Of a stretch of DNA of 10,896 bases, positions 1-6,203 are shown one piece after another. Under the pieces are notes generated by a model. That model saw only the letters and a list, made by a program, of their open reading frames with translations, did no database searches and had not been told where the DNA came from. Made by a program: the position numbers and the translations under genes. Each line of letters starts with the position of its first letter. Positions within the stretch are counted from its first letter, which is position 1. Source of the DNA: Mycobacterium sp. (GTDB lineage Bacteria > Actinomycetota > Actinomycetes > Mycobacteriales > Mycobacteriaceae); NCBI GenBank assembly GCA_018882545.1, contig VERS01000019.1, positions 1 to 10,896 of the forward strand, written 5' to 3'.

Positions 1-836
1 CGCCACTGCTCGCCGAGCGCGCCCGGGTGGGTCAGCGTCCAGGCGCCCCAGCCGACGCCGACGACGTCGATGTTGTTGAGCAGCAGCCGGTTGACCTTGA
101 CGGTGGGGATCTCCCCGCCGGTGAACCCGACGACGAGCAGTCGGCCGGCGGGCGCGAGCGAGCGCAGTGAGTCGGTGAAGCGGTCCCCGCCGACCGGGTC
201 CATCACGATATCGACGCCCTTGCCGCCGGTGAGTTCGGCCACCGCGTCCTTGAAGCCGTCGGCGAGCACCACGTCGGTGGCCCCGGCCGCGCGGGCCACC
301 TCGGCCTTGTCCTCGGTGCTGACGACCGCGATCACCCGGCCGGCCCCCAGGGCCGGCGCCAGTCGCAGGGTCGAGGTGCCGATGCCCCCGGCCGCGCCGT
401 GCACCAGCACCGTCTCGCCGGCTGCGAGCCGGCCCCGCTCGGTGAGCGCGAAGAACACCGTCAGGTCGTTGAAGAGCAGGCCGGCCCCGGCTTCGAAGCT
501 GACGGTGTCCGGCAGCGGGAAAACCCGGTCGGCGCCGAGCACTGCCGTCTCGGCCATCGCCCCGCCGATCATGGTCAGCCCCACCACCCGGTCGCCCGGC
601 CCGACGTGCGCCCCGCTCGGGGCCGACCGCACCACCCCGGCCAGTTCGGCGCCCAGGGTGAACGGCAGTTCGGGCCGGTACTGGTAGAGCCCGCGGGTCA
701 GCAGCGCATCGGGGAAGGCCACCCCGGCGGCGTGCACCTCCACCACGACACCGTCGGGCGGCGCGGCTGGTTCGTCGATGTCGGCGAGTTCCACCGACTC
801 CGGGCCGCCCAGCGCGGTGACCCTGACGGCCCGCAT
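1..836 (-). CDS. NADPH:quinone oxidoreductase family protein (zinc-free MDR), 3' end outside window
   Basis: Predicted to transfer hydride from NADPH to a quinone or enone-type acceptor in the cytosol. 278 residues are visible; the family is usually about 320-330, so roughly 45 C-terminal residues lie beyond the left edge. The N-terminal GroES-like domain (about 1-115) includes LGAELAGVV at 61-69. The Rossmann domain carries the dinucleotide-binding loop GAAGGIG at 147-153. None of the Cys/His zinc ligands of alcohol dehydrogenases are seen, which places it with quinone oxidoreductases. The ATG at 836-834 shares its A with the TGA stop of the upstream Gre-type gene (TGATG), so the two are probably co-transcribed and translationally coupled. 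From memory it closely resembles a mycobacterial oxidoreductase such as M. tuberculosis Rv3777; that has not been checked. The class is secure, the substrate is unknown. Confidence 0.88.
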   Translation of the reverse strand, partial: MRAVRVTALGGPESVELADIDEPAAPPDGVVVEVHAAGVAFPDALLTRGLYQYRPELPFTLGAELAGVVRSAPSGAHVGPGDRVVGLTMIGGAMAETAVLGADRVFPLPDTVSFEAGAGLLFNDLTVFFALTERGRLAAGETVLVHGAAGGIGTSTLRLAPALGAGRVIAVVSTEDKAEVARAAGATDVVLADGFKDAVAELTGGKGVDIVMDPVGGDRFTDSLRSLAPAGRLLVVGFTGGEIPTVKVNRLLLNNIDVVGVGWGAWTLTHPGALGEQW

Positions 837-1315
837 CAGGGGTACTCGATGGCCAGCAGCTTGACCTGCAGTTCCCCCCGCGGGGTGCGGTAGGTGATGG
901 TCTCACCGGCCTTGCGCCCGAACAGCGCGAGGCCCAGCGGGCTGTCGGCGGTCAGCGTGGTGTCCTCCTCGCCGGCCGGGGTCTCCTCGATGAAGTTGAC
1001 CACCCGCATGTCAATGTCGGCGTCTTCGTCGGGAAACCGCAGGGTCACCTTGGTGCCGTTGGGCAGCTGTCCCGGCACCGCCGCGTTGCCGCCGGCCAGC
1101 AACCAGGTCACCCTGCCGATCTGCTCCTCCACTCCGGCGAGGTCCTCGGCGCGTTGCAGGGCGTCAGCGGCGTCGCCGCGGTCGCCGACGGTTTCGGCGT
1201 CACCCTGCAGGTCAGCCCTGAGTTGATCGCGGCGACGACGTAGGTCGGCCAGCTCGGTCTCCAGTCGCTGCCGTTCCTGTTCGACGAAATCCTTGGCCGA
1301 GGAGTCCTGACTCAT
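836..1315 (-). CDS. Gre-factor homologue (GreA/GreB family secondary-channel regulator)
   Basis: 159 aa with the two-domain Gre layout. A charged N-terminal coiled-coil hairpin spans about 9-75, with its tip at GDRGDAAD (44-51). An FKBP-like C-terminal domain spans about 84-157 and contains SPLGLALFGRKAG at 125-137. Gre proteins insert the coiled coil into the RNA polymerase secondary channel and stimulate transcript cleavage through two tip acidics (D41 and E44 in E. coli GreA). Here the equivalent positions are Asp45 and Asp48, so acidity is kept but Glu is replaced. It looks more like the mycobacterial Gre-factor homologue Rv3788, recalled as reported to inhibit RNA polymerase rather than rescue it, than like housekeeping GreA. 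The frame stays open to an ATG at 1354, but 1315 is chosen because SQDSS.. begins a normal N-terminus and a TANNNT hexamer lies 7 nt upstream. It overlaps the oxidoreductase start by 1 nt. Confidence 0.87.
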   Translation of the reverse strand: MSQDSSAKDFVEQERQRLETELADLRRRRDQLRADLQGDAETVGDRGDAADALQRAEDLAGVEEQIGRVTWLLAGGNAAVPGQLPNGTKVTLRFPDEDADIDMRVVNFIEETPAGEEDTTLTADSPLGLALFGRKAGETITYRTPRGELQVKLLAIEYP

Positions 1316-1322
1316 GACCGAC

Positions 1323-1328
1323 AAGTTA
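1323..1328 (-). promoter_or_regulatory. -10 element of leaderless promoter for the Gre-homologue gene
   Basis: On the minus strand TAACTT matches the mycobacterial TANNNT -10. Seven bases separate it from the A of ATG at 1315, so transcription would start at or next to the start codon. No purine-rich Shine-Dalgarno precedes this ATG, which fits a leaderless mRNA. No clear -35 is visible. This is inferred from pattern only. Confidence 0.45.
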
Positions 1329-1381
1329 CCGCCGCGGTCAAACGCTTCTGGCACCGGAGGTAAACGGAAGCCGAATCCCCG

Positions 1382-1409
1382 GTTAACGGACGGCTTCGTC
1401 GCTGATAAT
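1382..1409 (+). promoter_or_regulatory. Putative promoter of the SLC13 permease, with GTTAAC palindrome
   Basis: GATAAT at 1404-1409 matches five of six bases of TATAAT and lies 7 nt before the second in-frame ATG (1417). A weak -35-like TTAACG sits at 1383-1388 with a short 15-bp spacer, inside the palindrome GTTAAC (1382-1387). If this -10 is used, the permease is leaderless from 1417. The 1316-1407 stretch is otherwise only the divergent intergenic space between this gene and the Gre homologue. Confidence 0.35.
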
Positions 1410-3075
1410 GACTGCCATGCAGGTATTGGCCGCAGTGATCGTCGTCGTCACCTTGGCCGTCATCGTCAGCGGCCGGGTGCCCCCGGTGCTGTGCCTGGTC
1501 TGCGCCCTGATCGTGGCGGGCTTTGCCCGCATCGCCACGCCGTCGGAACTGTTCGCCGGCTTGAGCAACGGCGGCGTCATCACCATCGCCGCGATGCTGG
1601 TGATCGCCAAGGGGGTGTTCTACACCGGCGTGGTGTCCCGGGTCACCTACCGGTTGCTGTCCGGGGTGGACTCGGTTCGGGGGACGCTGGCGCGGCTCAT
1701 CCCGCCGGTGGGCATCATGTCGGCCCTGATCAACACCACCCCCATCATGGCCATGCTGATCCCCGCCACCAAGGAACTCGAGCAGCAGTCCGGGATCCCG
1801 GCCCGCGGCGTCCTGCTGCCGATCGCGCACGCCACCACCCTGGCCGGCTCGGCGACCCTGATCGGCACCAGTTCCAACCTGCTGATCGCCGGGATCGCCA
1901 AGACCTACGGGGTGAACCTGAGCATGTTCGCGTTCGTTCCGGTCGCGGTGCCGGTTGCGCTGGCGGGCTGGGCGGTACTGCTGCTCACCGCACCACTGCT
2001 GCAGCGCGACCGGCCACAGGCCGCCGAAGTGGACCTCAACTGGCGCGCCGAGATCCCGCTGTCGGCCGGCGCCAACAGTCTCGGCCGCACCGCCGGCGAG
2101 GTCGGCATCGCCAGCACCCCGGAATTCCAGTTGGTCCGCATCAAGCGGGTCGGCGGGAAGGTGCCCGTCGACTCCCCACTCGAAGCCGGCGACGTACTCG
2201 TCTACCAGGCGACCGAAGCCGGCGTCCGGATGCTGTGGGGAAGTCCCCGATTCGGCCTGGCTCGGCAGGATCTGTTCCTGGTGTCGATCTCCGGTGACGA
2301 GGCGACGACGGTCCAGGCCCTCGAGGAGGACGAGGACATCATGGTGGTGGCCGCGGAGACCACCAAATCGCTGCGCAAGACCGAGGCCAAACCCGGCGAG
2401 ATGTGCCTGGTTTCGGCGCCCTCCGCCGATGTGCTCGCCGAGCACCCGCTGGTGGGCATCTGGCAGAAGGTGGCCGGCAAAGCCCCGCAGACTGGAAAGA
2501 CCTGGGTCGGGCTGGCCATCCTGCTTTCCGTGATCCTGGCCAGCTCGTTTGGCATCGCCCCGGTGGAACTCATCGCCGTGACCGGTGCCACCCTGATGGT
2601 GGTGACCGGTGTACTGACCCCGCGCTCGGCCGCCCGGGCGTTGAACTGGAATATCCTGGCGATCATCGCCGGTTCGATCGGACTGGGCACCATCGTGGTC
2701 AAAAGCGGCCTGGGCGAAACGATTTCGTCGGCCATCGTCAAGGTGTGCGGCGGTGAGGCCCTGCTGGTTGCGGTGGTGTTCGCGGTGGTGACGACGGCGG
2801 TCACCAATGTGGTGACCAACGCCGCGGCCGCGGCGATCCTGACCCCGGTGGCGATCACCGTGGCCAACAGCGCCGGACTCAACCCGGTCATCCTGCTGAC
2901 CCTGATCGGAACCTGCATCTCGCTGACCTTCCTCAACCCGATCGCCCACCAGACCAACCTCATGGTGATGGGACCGGGCGGCTACTCGACCAAGACATTC
3001 GTCAGATTCGGCATTCCGGTCACCGTGGTCGCCCTCGGGGTGGCGATCCTGATGGGCGAACTCCTACTCAAATAG
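1408..3075 (+). CDS. SLC13/DASS-family permease with central RCK-C-like domain
   Basis: A 555-aa inner-membrane protein of the ion-transporter (CitMHS/ArsB-NhaD/SLC13) superfamily, expected to import a di/tricarboxylate, sulfate or similar anion with Na+ or H+. It has two homologous membrane halves, about 1-200 and 365-555. Half 1 has the re-entrant-loop motifs INTTPIMAM (108-116) and GSATLIGTSSNLL (147-159). Half 2 has VTNVVTNAAAA (465-475) and NPIAHQTNLMVMGPGGY (510-526). The cytosolic insert at about 205-345 contains a TrkA-C/RCK-C-like segment (GDVLVYQAT, 261-269), often a ligand-sensing module in this family; a second copy is degenerate or absent. The longest frame starts at ATG 1408. 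ATG 1417 is the better start if the GATAAT -10 is real; neither has a Shine-Dalgarno. It lies 102 bp upstream of the DUF1611 gene on the same strand, so a shared substrate is possible but unproven. Substrate unknown. Confidence 0.88.
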   Translation: MTAMQVLAAVIVVVTLAVIVSGRVPPVLCLVCALIVAGFARIATPSELFAGLSNGGVITIAAMLVIAKGVFYTGVVSRVTYRLLSGVDSVRGTLARLIPPVGIMSALINTTPIMAMLIPATKELEQQSGIPARGVLLPIAHATTLAGSATLIGTSSNLLIAGIAKTYGVNLSMFAFVPVAVPVALAGWAVLLLTAPLLQRDRPQAAEVDLNWRAEIPLSAGANSLGRTAGEVGIASTPEFQLVRIKRVGGKVPVDSPLEAGDVLVYQATEAGVRMLWGSPRFGLARQDLFLVSISGDEATTVQALEEDEDIMVVAAETTKSLRKTEAKPGEMCLVSAPSADVLAEHPLVGIWQKVAGKAPQTGKTWVGLAILLSVILASSFGIAPVELIAVTGATLMVVTGVLTPRSAARALNWNILAIIAGSIGLGTIVVKSGLGETISSAIVKVCGGEALLVAVVFAVVTTAVTNVVTNAAAAAILTPVAITVANSAGLNPVILLTLIGTCISLTFLNPIAHQTNLMVMGPGGYSTKTFVRFGIPVTVVALGVAILMGELLLK

Positions 3076-3096
3076 CCACTCGGGTAAGCGCTGCGC

Positions 3097-3136
3097 CCGC
3101 CACCGAGCACCCTGGGCCGCCAGCGACCACCCTGGG
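3097..3136. repeat. Two tandem 20-bp direct repeats, 18/20 identical
   Basis: Copy 1 is 3097-3116 and copy 2 is 3117-3136, directly abutting. They differ only at repeat positions 7 (C/G) and 11 (G/C), and both end in CACCCTGGG. Neither flank continues the repeat. The 20-bp period is about two helical turns, so a protein would see both copies on nearly the same DNA face. The array ends 2 bp before a TACCAT -10-like hexamer, the position expected for an operator or activator site of the DUF1611 operon. Confidence 0.85.
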
Positions 3137-3138
3137 AC

Positions 3139-3144
3139 TACCAT
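3139..3144 (+). promoter_or_regulatory. Candidate -10 element of the DUF1611-EamA-DUF2156 operon
   Basis: TACCAT fits TANNNT and would start transcription near 3151, giving a 5' leader of about 27 nt before ATG 3178. No good -35 is present; the -35 zone is occupied by the 20-bp tandem repeat, which would fit a promoter that needs an activator. Inference from position only. Confidence 0.4.
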
Positions 3145-3160
3145 CGCCCCAGACCCGAGC

Positions 3161-3165
3161 AGGAG
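3161..3165 (+). promoter_or_regulatory. Shine-Dalgarno of the DUF1611 gene
   Basis: AGGAG lies 12 nt before ATG 3178. The spacing is a little long, but it is one of the few recognisable ribosome binding sites in the window and supports the chosen start, in contrast to the leaderless-type genes around it. Confidence 0.55.
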
Positions 3166-3177
3166 ATTGCCCAGCCG

Positions 3178-4269
3178 ATGCCCGAACCCGCGATCGTCCT
3201 TGCGGACGGGTGCTTCCGGGAACCGCGCGGGAAGGTGGCCCACGGACTGGTCCGCGGCGGTGATCGTTTCACCGTCCGGGCGGTCGTCGATCACACCCTG
3301 GCGGGCCGGGACGCCGGTGCGGTTCTCGACGGGTCCGTCCGCGGGATCCCGATCGTCACCGACGTCGCCGAGGCGATCCGGTCAGCACCGGAGGCGACCG
3401 TGGCGATCGTCGGCGAGGCCCCACACGGCGGGCGGCTCACCGAAGCGCTTCGGATCCAGCTGAGGCAGTGCGCCGCCGCAGGCCTGAACCTGGTCAGCGG
3501 GCTGCACGACCTGCTCTGCGACGATCCCGAACTGAGCGCGCTCGCCGCGGCGAAAGGGTCCAGCATCACCGATGTCCGCCGCACGCCACCTGCCCGGGAA
3601 CTGCGGTTCTGGGACGGCTCGGTGTATGCGGTTCGGGCGAAGCGGATCTCGGTGCTGGGCACCGACTGCATGGTGGGTAAGCGCACCACCGCGCGGATGC
3701 TCACCGACGAACTGAACCGCCGCGGCTACCGCACCGAGATGATCTACACCGGCCAGACCGGTTGGATGCAGGGCAACCGCTACGGAATCGTCTACGACGC
3801 GCTGATCGCCGACTTCAACTCCGGCGAACTCGAGGGCGCTATTGTGGCCTGCGCCAACGATATCGACCCCGACGTCATGGTGATCGAGGGACAGGGCTCG
3901 CTGCGCAACCCGTCGGGTCCGTGCGGAGCCGACCTGATCCTCTCGGCCGCGGTATCCGGAGTGGTCCTCCAACACGCGCCGGCCCGCAGCCATTTCCACG
4001 GCCTTGAGCATCTCGAGCAGTGCCGACTCCCGAGTCTGGCCTCCGAGATCGAACTGATCCGCCAGTACGGCGCCGCGGTCCTCGCGGTCGTGCTCAACCT
4101 GACCGATGTGGCCCAATCCGCCGGGGCAGAGTTGATTGCCGGATGCCGCACCCAGTGCGGCGGAGTACCGGTCATCGAGGACCTCCTCGGCGACGGGGCC
4201 GGCGGAGTCGAGGCCCTGGCCGACCTCGTCGCCGACGCCCTGCTTCCCGAACAGCAGAGCGACCGCTGA
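3178..4269 (+). CDS. DUF1611 (DgcN-type) P-loop protein, putative amino-acid N-acetyltransferase
   Basis: 363 aa, full length for DUF1611. An N-terminal Rossmann-like domain (about 1-140) carries family segments GKVAHGLVR (18-26), DHTLAGRDAGAVLDG (38-52) and VSGLHDLL (106-113). The C-terminal P-loop domain has Walker A GTDCMVGKRT (161-170), YTGQTGWMQGNR (190-201) and a Walker-B-like VIEGQGSL (235-242). Characterised members, DgcN enzymes, are reported from memory to make N-acetyl-D-glutamate from D-glutamate and acetyl-CoA, working with the epimerase DgcA. No epimerase is present here; an EamA transporter begins 2 nt after the stop and a DUF2156 gene follows. The natural substrate is therefore open: another D-amino acid or acyl donor is possible. 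The family call is firm, the reaction tentative. Confidence 0.85.
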   Translation: MPEPAIVLADGCFREPRGKVAHGLVRGGDRFTVRAVVDHTLAGRDAGAVLDGSVRGIPIVTDVAEAIRSAPEATVAIVGEAPHGGRLTEALRIQLRQCAAAGLNLVSGLHDLLCDDPELSALAAAKGSSITDVRRTPPARELRFWDGSVYAVRAKRISVLGTDCMVGKRTTARMLTDELNRRGYRTEMIYTGQTGWMQGNRYGIVYDALIADFNSGELEGAIVACANDIDPDVMVIEGQGSLRNPSGPCGADLILSAAVSGVVLQHAPARSHFHGLEHLEQCRLPSLASEIELIRQYGAAVLAVVLNLTDVAQSAGAELIAGCRTQCGGVPVIEDLLGDGAGGVEALADLVADALLPEQQSDR

Positions 4270-4271
4270 GG

Positions 4272-5270
4272 ATGCGCGGGGCGTGGATCGCCGCGTACCT
4301 GACGATCGCAGTCGTCTGGGGCGGCTCGTACGGGATCACCAACGTCGCGCTGACCGACCTGACCCCCGCCCAGGTGGCGATGGGGAGGTCGTTGACCGGT
4401 GCCGCGTTCCTGACCGCACTGCTGCTGCTGACCGGGCGGGGACTGCCGCGGCTGGGCAGGGCAGGCGTGGTGCGGATGTCGGTGCTGGGCACCCTGACCA
4501 CCGGCGCGCAGATCGCCACCAACACCGCCCAGAACCGGGTGCCGTCGGGACTGGTGGCGGTGCTGTGCTCGACGACTCCCCTCATCGCGGTGCTGATCTA
4601 CTGGCTGCGGCGTACCCCCATCCCCCCGATGAAGTGGATCAGTCTGTCCCTCGGGGTGGCCGGAGTCGCCGTCCTGCTTTCACCACAGGTCCAACTCGAC
4701 AGCACAGGTATCGCGCTCGGACTTCTCGCCGCGGGAATGTTCGCCCTCAGCGGCACGCTGGCCGCCGACTTCTTTCCGGACGCCACCTTCACCGGCGCCC
4801 AACTGACGGTGGCCCAGTTGCTCGTCACTGCAGCGATCCTGGTGCCCTTCAACATCATCACCGCCGACGGTCCTCCGACGCTGCCGGGGACTCGGCCGCT
4901 GCTCGCCGTTCTTGCCCTCGGCGTGCTCGCGGCGGGGATCGGAAACGCGTTCTACTGGCACGTATTGCGGGTGGCCGGGCCGGTTTTCGCCGCAACTACC
5001 CACCAACTGGTCCCAGTGGTGGCCGTGGCGGTCGGTGTGGTGGTGCTCAACGAGCCATTGGGCGTCGGCGAGATCGTCGGCGCCGCCTTGGTGCTCGCCG
5101 GACTGGCACTGCTGCTGCCTCTCGTGCGGGCCAGCACTCAGACCGAGGATCCCCATCTCGAGGAGGCGCTGATCGGCGTGCACTGCGAGGTTGACTGCGT
5201 CTGCGGCAGTTTGGAAGTGGTCCGCGAAGAACACGCCAGACGGATCGGAGCAGGCCGTGGAGCCGACTGA
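4272..5270 (+). CDS. EamA/DMT-family transporter with hydrophilic Cys-containing C-terminal tail
   Basis: A 332-aa integral membrane protein of the drug/metabolite transporter superfamily: two EamA repeats (about 4-138 and 146-285) with around ten hydrophobic segments, opening with TIAVVWGGSYGITNVAL (11-27) and ending with the typical VVVLNEPLGVGEIVGAALV (256-274). Members move amino acids or other small metabolites, usually outward. Start ATG 4272 is two bases after the preceding TGA, so translation is probably coupled; upstream in-frame codons lie inside the DUF1611 gene and are ignored. Family members normally end soon after the tenth helix. Here a polar tail of about 46 residues (286-332) continues, with His304, Cys305, Cys309 and Cys311 (HCEVDCVC). 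The last 14 nt overlap the next gene. Substrate not predictable from sequence, though the operon suggests an amino-acid derivative. Confidence 0.87.
   Translation: MRGAWIAAYLTIAVVWGGSYGITNVALTDLTPAQVAMGRSLTGAAFLTALLLLTGRGLPRLGRAGVVRMSVLGTLTTGAQIATNTAQNRVPSGLVAVLCSTTPLIAVLIYWLRRTPIPPMKWISLSLGVAGVAVLLSPQVQLDSTGIALGLLAAGMFALSGTLAADFFPDATFTGAQLTVAQLLVTAAILVPFNIITADGPPTLPGTRPLLAVLALGVLAAGIGNAFYWHVLRVAGPVFAATTHQLVPVVAVAVGVVVLNEPLGVGEIVGAALVLAGLALLLPLVRASTQTEDPHLEEALIGVHCEVDCVCGSLEVVREEHARRIGAGRGAD
5247..5250 (+). promoter_or_regulatory. Shine-Dalgarno fixing the DUF2156 start
   Basis: GGAG with a 6-nt spacer precedes GTG 5257. The frame stays open to an ATG at 5191, but that ATG lies deep in the EamA gene with no such site, and the 22 extra residues look unlike the family N-terminus. 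The ribosome binding site sits inside the EamA coding tail. Confidence 0.55.
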
Positions 5271-6153
5271 CCGTGGTGCGCCCGGACTCCGCGTCGACAG
5301 CTTCGCGCCGGTAGTGCTCGCTGACCGGGCCCGCTTCCTGCAGATCCGTCTCGATGACCTCTCCCCCCATGTGCTCAACTTCGCCAATCTCGTGATCTGG
5401 CAGCGCAAGTACCGGTTCCGCTGGGGATTGGCCGGCGACCGCATTGCGGTCCACAACCCCACCCGCGGATTCCTCTACATCGACGACGTCCTGGGGGTCC
5501 CGCCGTCGACACTGGCCGGCTGGTTCGACAAGTACTCCCTGGTGCCGGCTCACTACCCCCGCCAGCATCCGGACACCGGCGACTTCTTCGCCGTCGCGAC
5601 CTACCCCCGCGAGCAGCAGGACTACATCTACGAACTCGCCCACCTCGCCCGGCTCGACGAAGTCGCCCCGCCTCGCTACCGGACCTACCTGCATCGGTTC
5701 GTCCGCCGGCACCCCGACGCTCGGGTTCACCCGCTGACCCCCGATGACCGCGGTGCATGCGACCGGCTCTACCAGAGATGGCTGGGGTCCAAGCGGTCCG
5801 GGCCGGTCGGGGTGGACCGGCCGGAGTTCGAGTACTCCGCATTCGTGGCGGCCTGGGATGCCTTCGAACCGCTGCATCTGGAGGGACTGGGCTTATTCGT
5901 CGGGGACGCCCTCGCCGCCTTCCTGCTCTATGACCAACTCACCCCGCGCACCATGCTCTGCCATTTCCTCAAGAGCGACTACACGGTCCACTCCTCGGGC
6001 ACCGCCCTGCTGTGGCTGGCTGCCCGGGAACTGCAGGGGCGGTTTGACTACTTCAACTTCGAACAGGATCTTGGCCTGCCTGGGCTGCGCCGCTACAAAC
6101 AGGCCCTGGGACCCTACGCGGTCACCGACTTCCTCCAGCTGATCCGCCGCTGA
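5257..6153 (+). CDS. DUF2156 protein (MprF C-terminal-like, GNAT-fold transferase family), soluble
   Basis: 298 aa from GTG 5257. It fits the stand-alone DUF2156 family over its full length: the N-terminal LADRARFLQIRL (21-32) and LNFANLVIWQRKYRFRW (40-56), the central DYIYELAHLARL (122-133) with the Arg-rich YRTYLHRFVRR (141-151), and the C-terminal signature FNFEQDLGLPGLRRYKQAL (266-284). In MprF-type lysyl-phosphatidylglycerol synthases this duplicated-GNAT domain transfers an aminoacyl group from aminoacyl-tRNA to a lipid head group. No membrane segments are present, so any acceptor is reached from the cytosol and may be soluble. It overlaps the EamA gene by 14 nt, indicating a co-translated unit with the DUF1611 gene. 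The family call is good; the acceptor and donor are unknown, and most stand-alone members are uncharacterised. Confidence 0.84.
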   Translation: MEPTDRGAPGLRVDSFAPVVLADRARFLQIRLDDLSPHVLNFANLVIWQRKYRFRWGLAGDRIAVHNPTRGFLYIDDVLGVPPSTLAGWFDKYSLVPAHYPRQHPDTGDFFAVATYPREQQDYIYELAHLARLDEVAPPRYRTYLHRFVRRHPDARVHPLTPDDRGACDRLYQRWLGSKRSGPVGVDRPEFEYSAFVAAWDAFEPLHLEGLGLFVGDALAAFLLYDQLTPRTMLCHFLKSDYTVHSSGTALLWLAARELQGRFDYFNFEQDLGLPGLRRYKQALGPYAVTDFLQLIRR

Positions 6154-6167
6154 GGGTACCGGGGTGG

Positions 6168-6180
6168 GCGACCGGGTCGC
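6168..6180. promoter_or_regulatory. Perfect 13-bp dyad upstream of the HugZ-like gene (operator candidate)
   Basis: GCGACC-G-GGTCGC is a perfect inverted repeat with a one-base centre. It spans about -36 to -24 from the predicted start at 6204, so it covers the -35 zone. It overlaps a second inverted repeat, CCGGGT (6172-6177) with ACCCGG (6183-6188) around a 5-nt loop. The pair could be a repressor operator or a U-tract-less hairpin ending the DUF2156 transcript; there is no T-run after it. Confidence 0.5.
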
Positions 6181-6191
6181 ACACCCGGCGG

Positions 6192-6197
6192 TAAGGT
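6192..6197 (+). promoter_or_regulatory. -10 element of leaderless promoter for the HugZ-like gene
   Basis: TAAGGT fits TANNNT and is followed by 6 nt and then GTG 6204, the classic mycobacterial leaderless spacing. The same bases (AAGGTGG, 6193-6199) could also be read as a Shine-Dalgarno only 4 nt from the GTG, which is tight. Inferred from pattern. Confidence 0.5.
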
Positions 6198-6203
6198 GGT
6201 GCC

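Noticed and set aside
70..687. Plus-strand frame opposite the quinone oxidoreductase
   Set aside because: Ser/Pro/Ala/Thr-rich shadow; the minus strand carries a clear MDR oxidoreductase with GAAGGIG.
1312..2949. 545-codon open frame on the minus strand opposite the SLC13 permease
   Set aside because: Its composition (Gly, His, Gln, Asp, Arg) is the usual antisense shadow of a GC-rich gene; no domain is recognisable, and the plus-strand permease has full family motifs.
3079..3107. CTCGG/CCGAG inverted repeat after the SLC13 stop as a terminator
   Set aside because: The stem is only 5 bp with a loop of about 19 nt and no T-tract follows; the second arm is part of the 20-bp tandem repeat.
4020..4271. 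N-terminal extension of the EamA frame back to an upstream ATG
   Set aside because: Those 84 codons are Arg/Pro/Gly-rich and lie inside the DUF1611 gene; the membrane protein begins properly at ATG 4272.
6172..6188. CCGGGT-N5-ACCCGG hairpin as the intrinsic terminator of the DUF1611 operon
   Set aside because: There is no T-run after the stem, and it overlaps a perfect dyad and the predicted promoter of the next gene, so an operator is at least as likely; kept only as an alternative.
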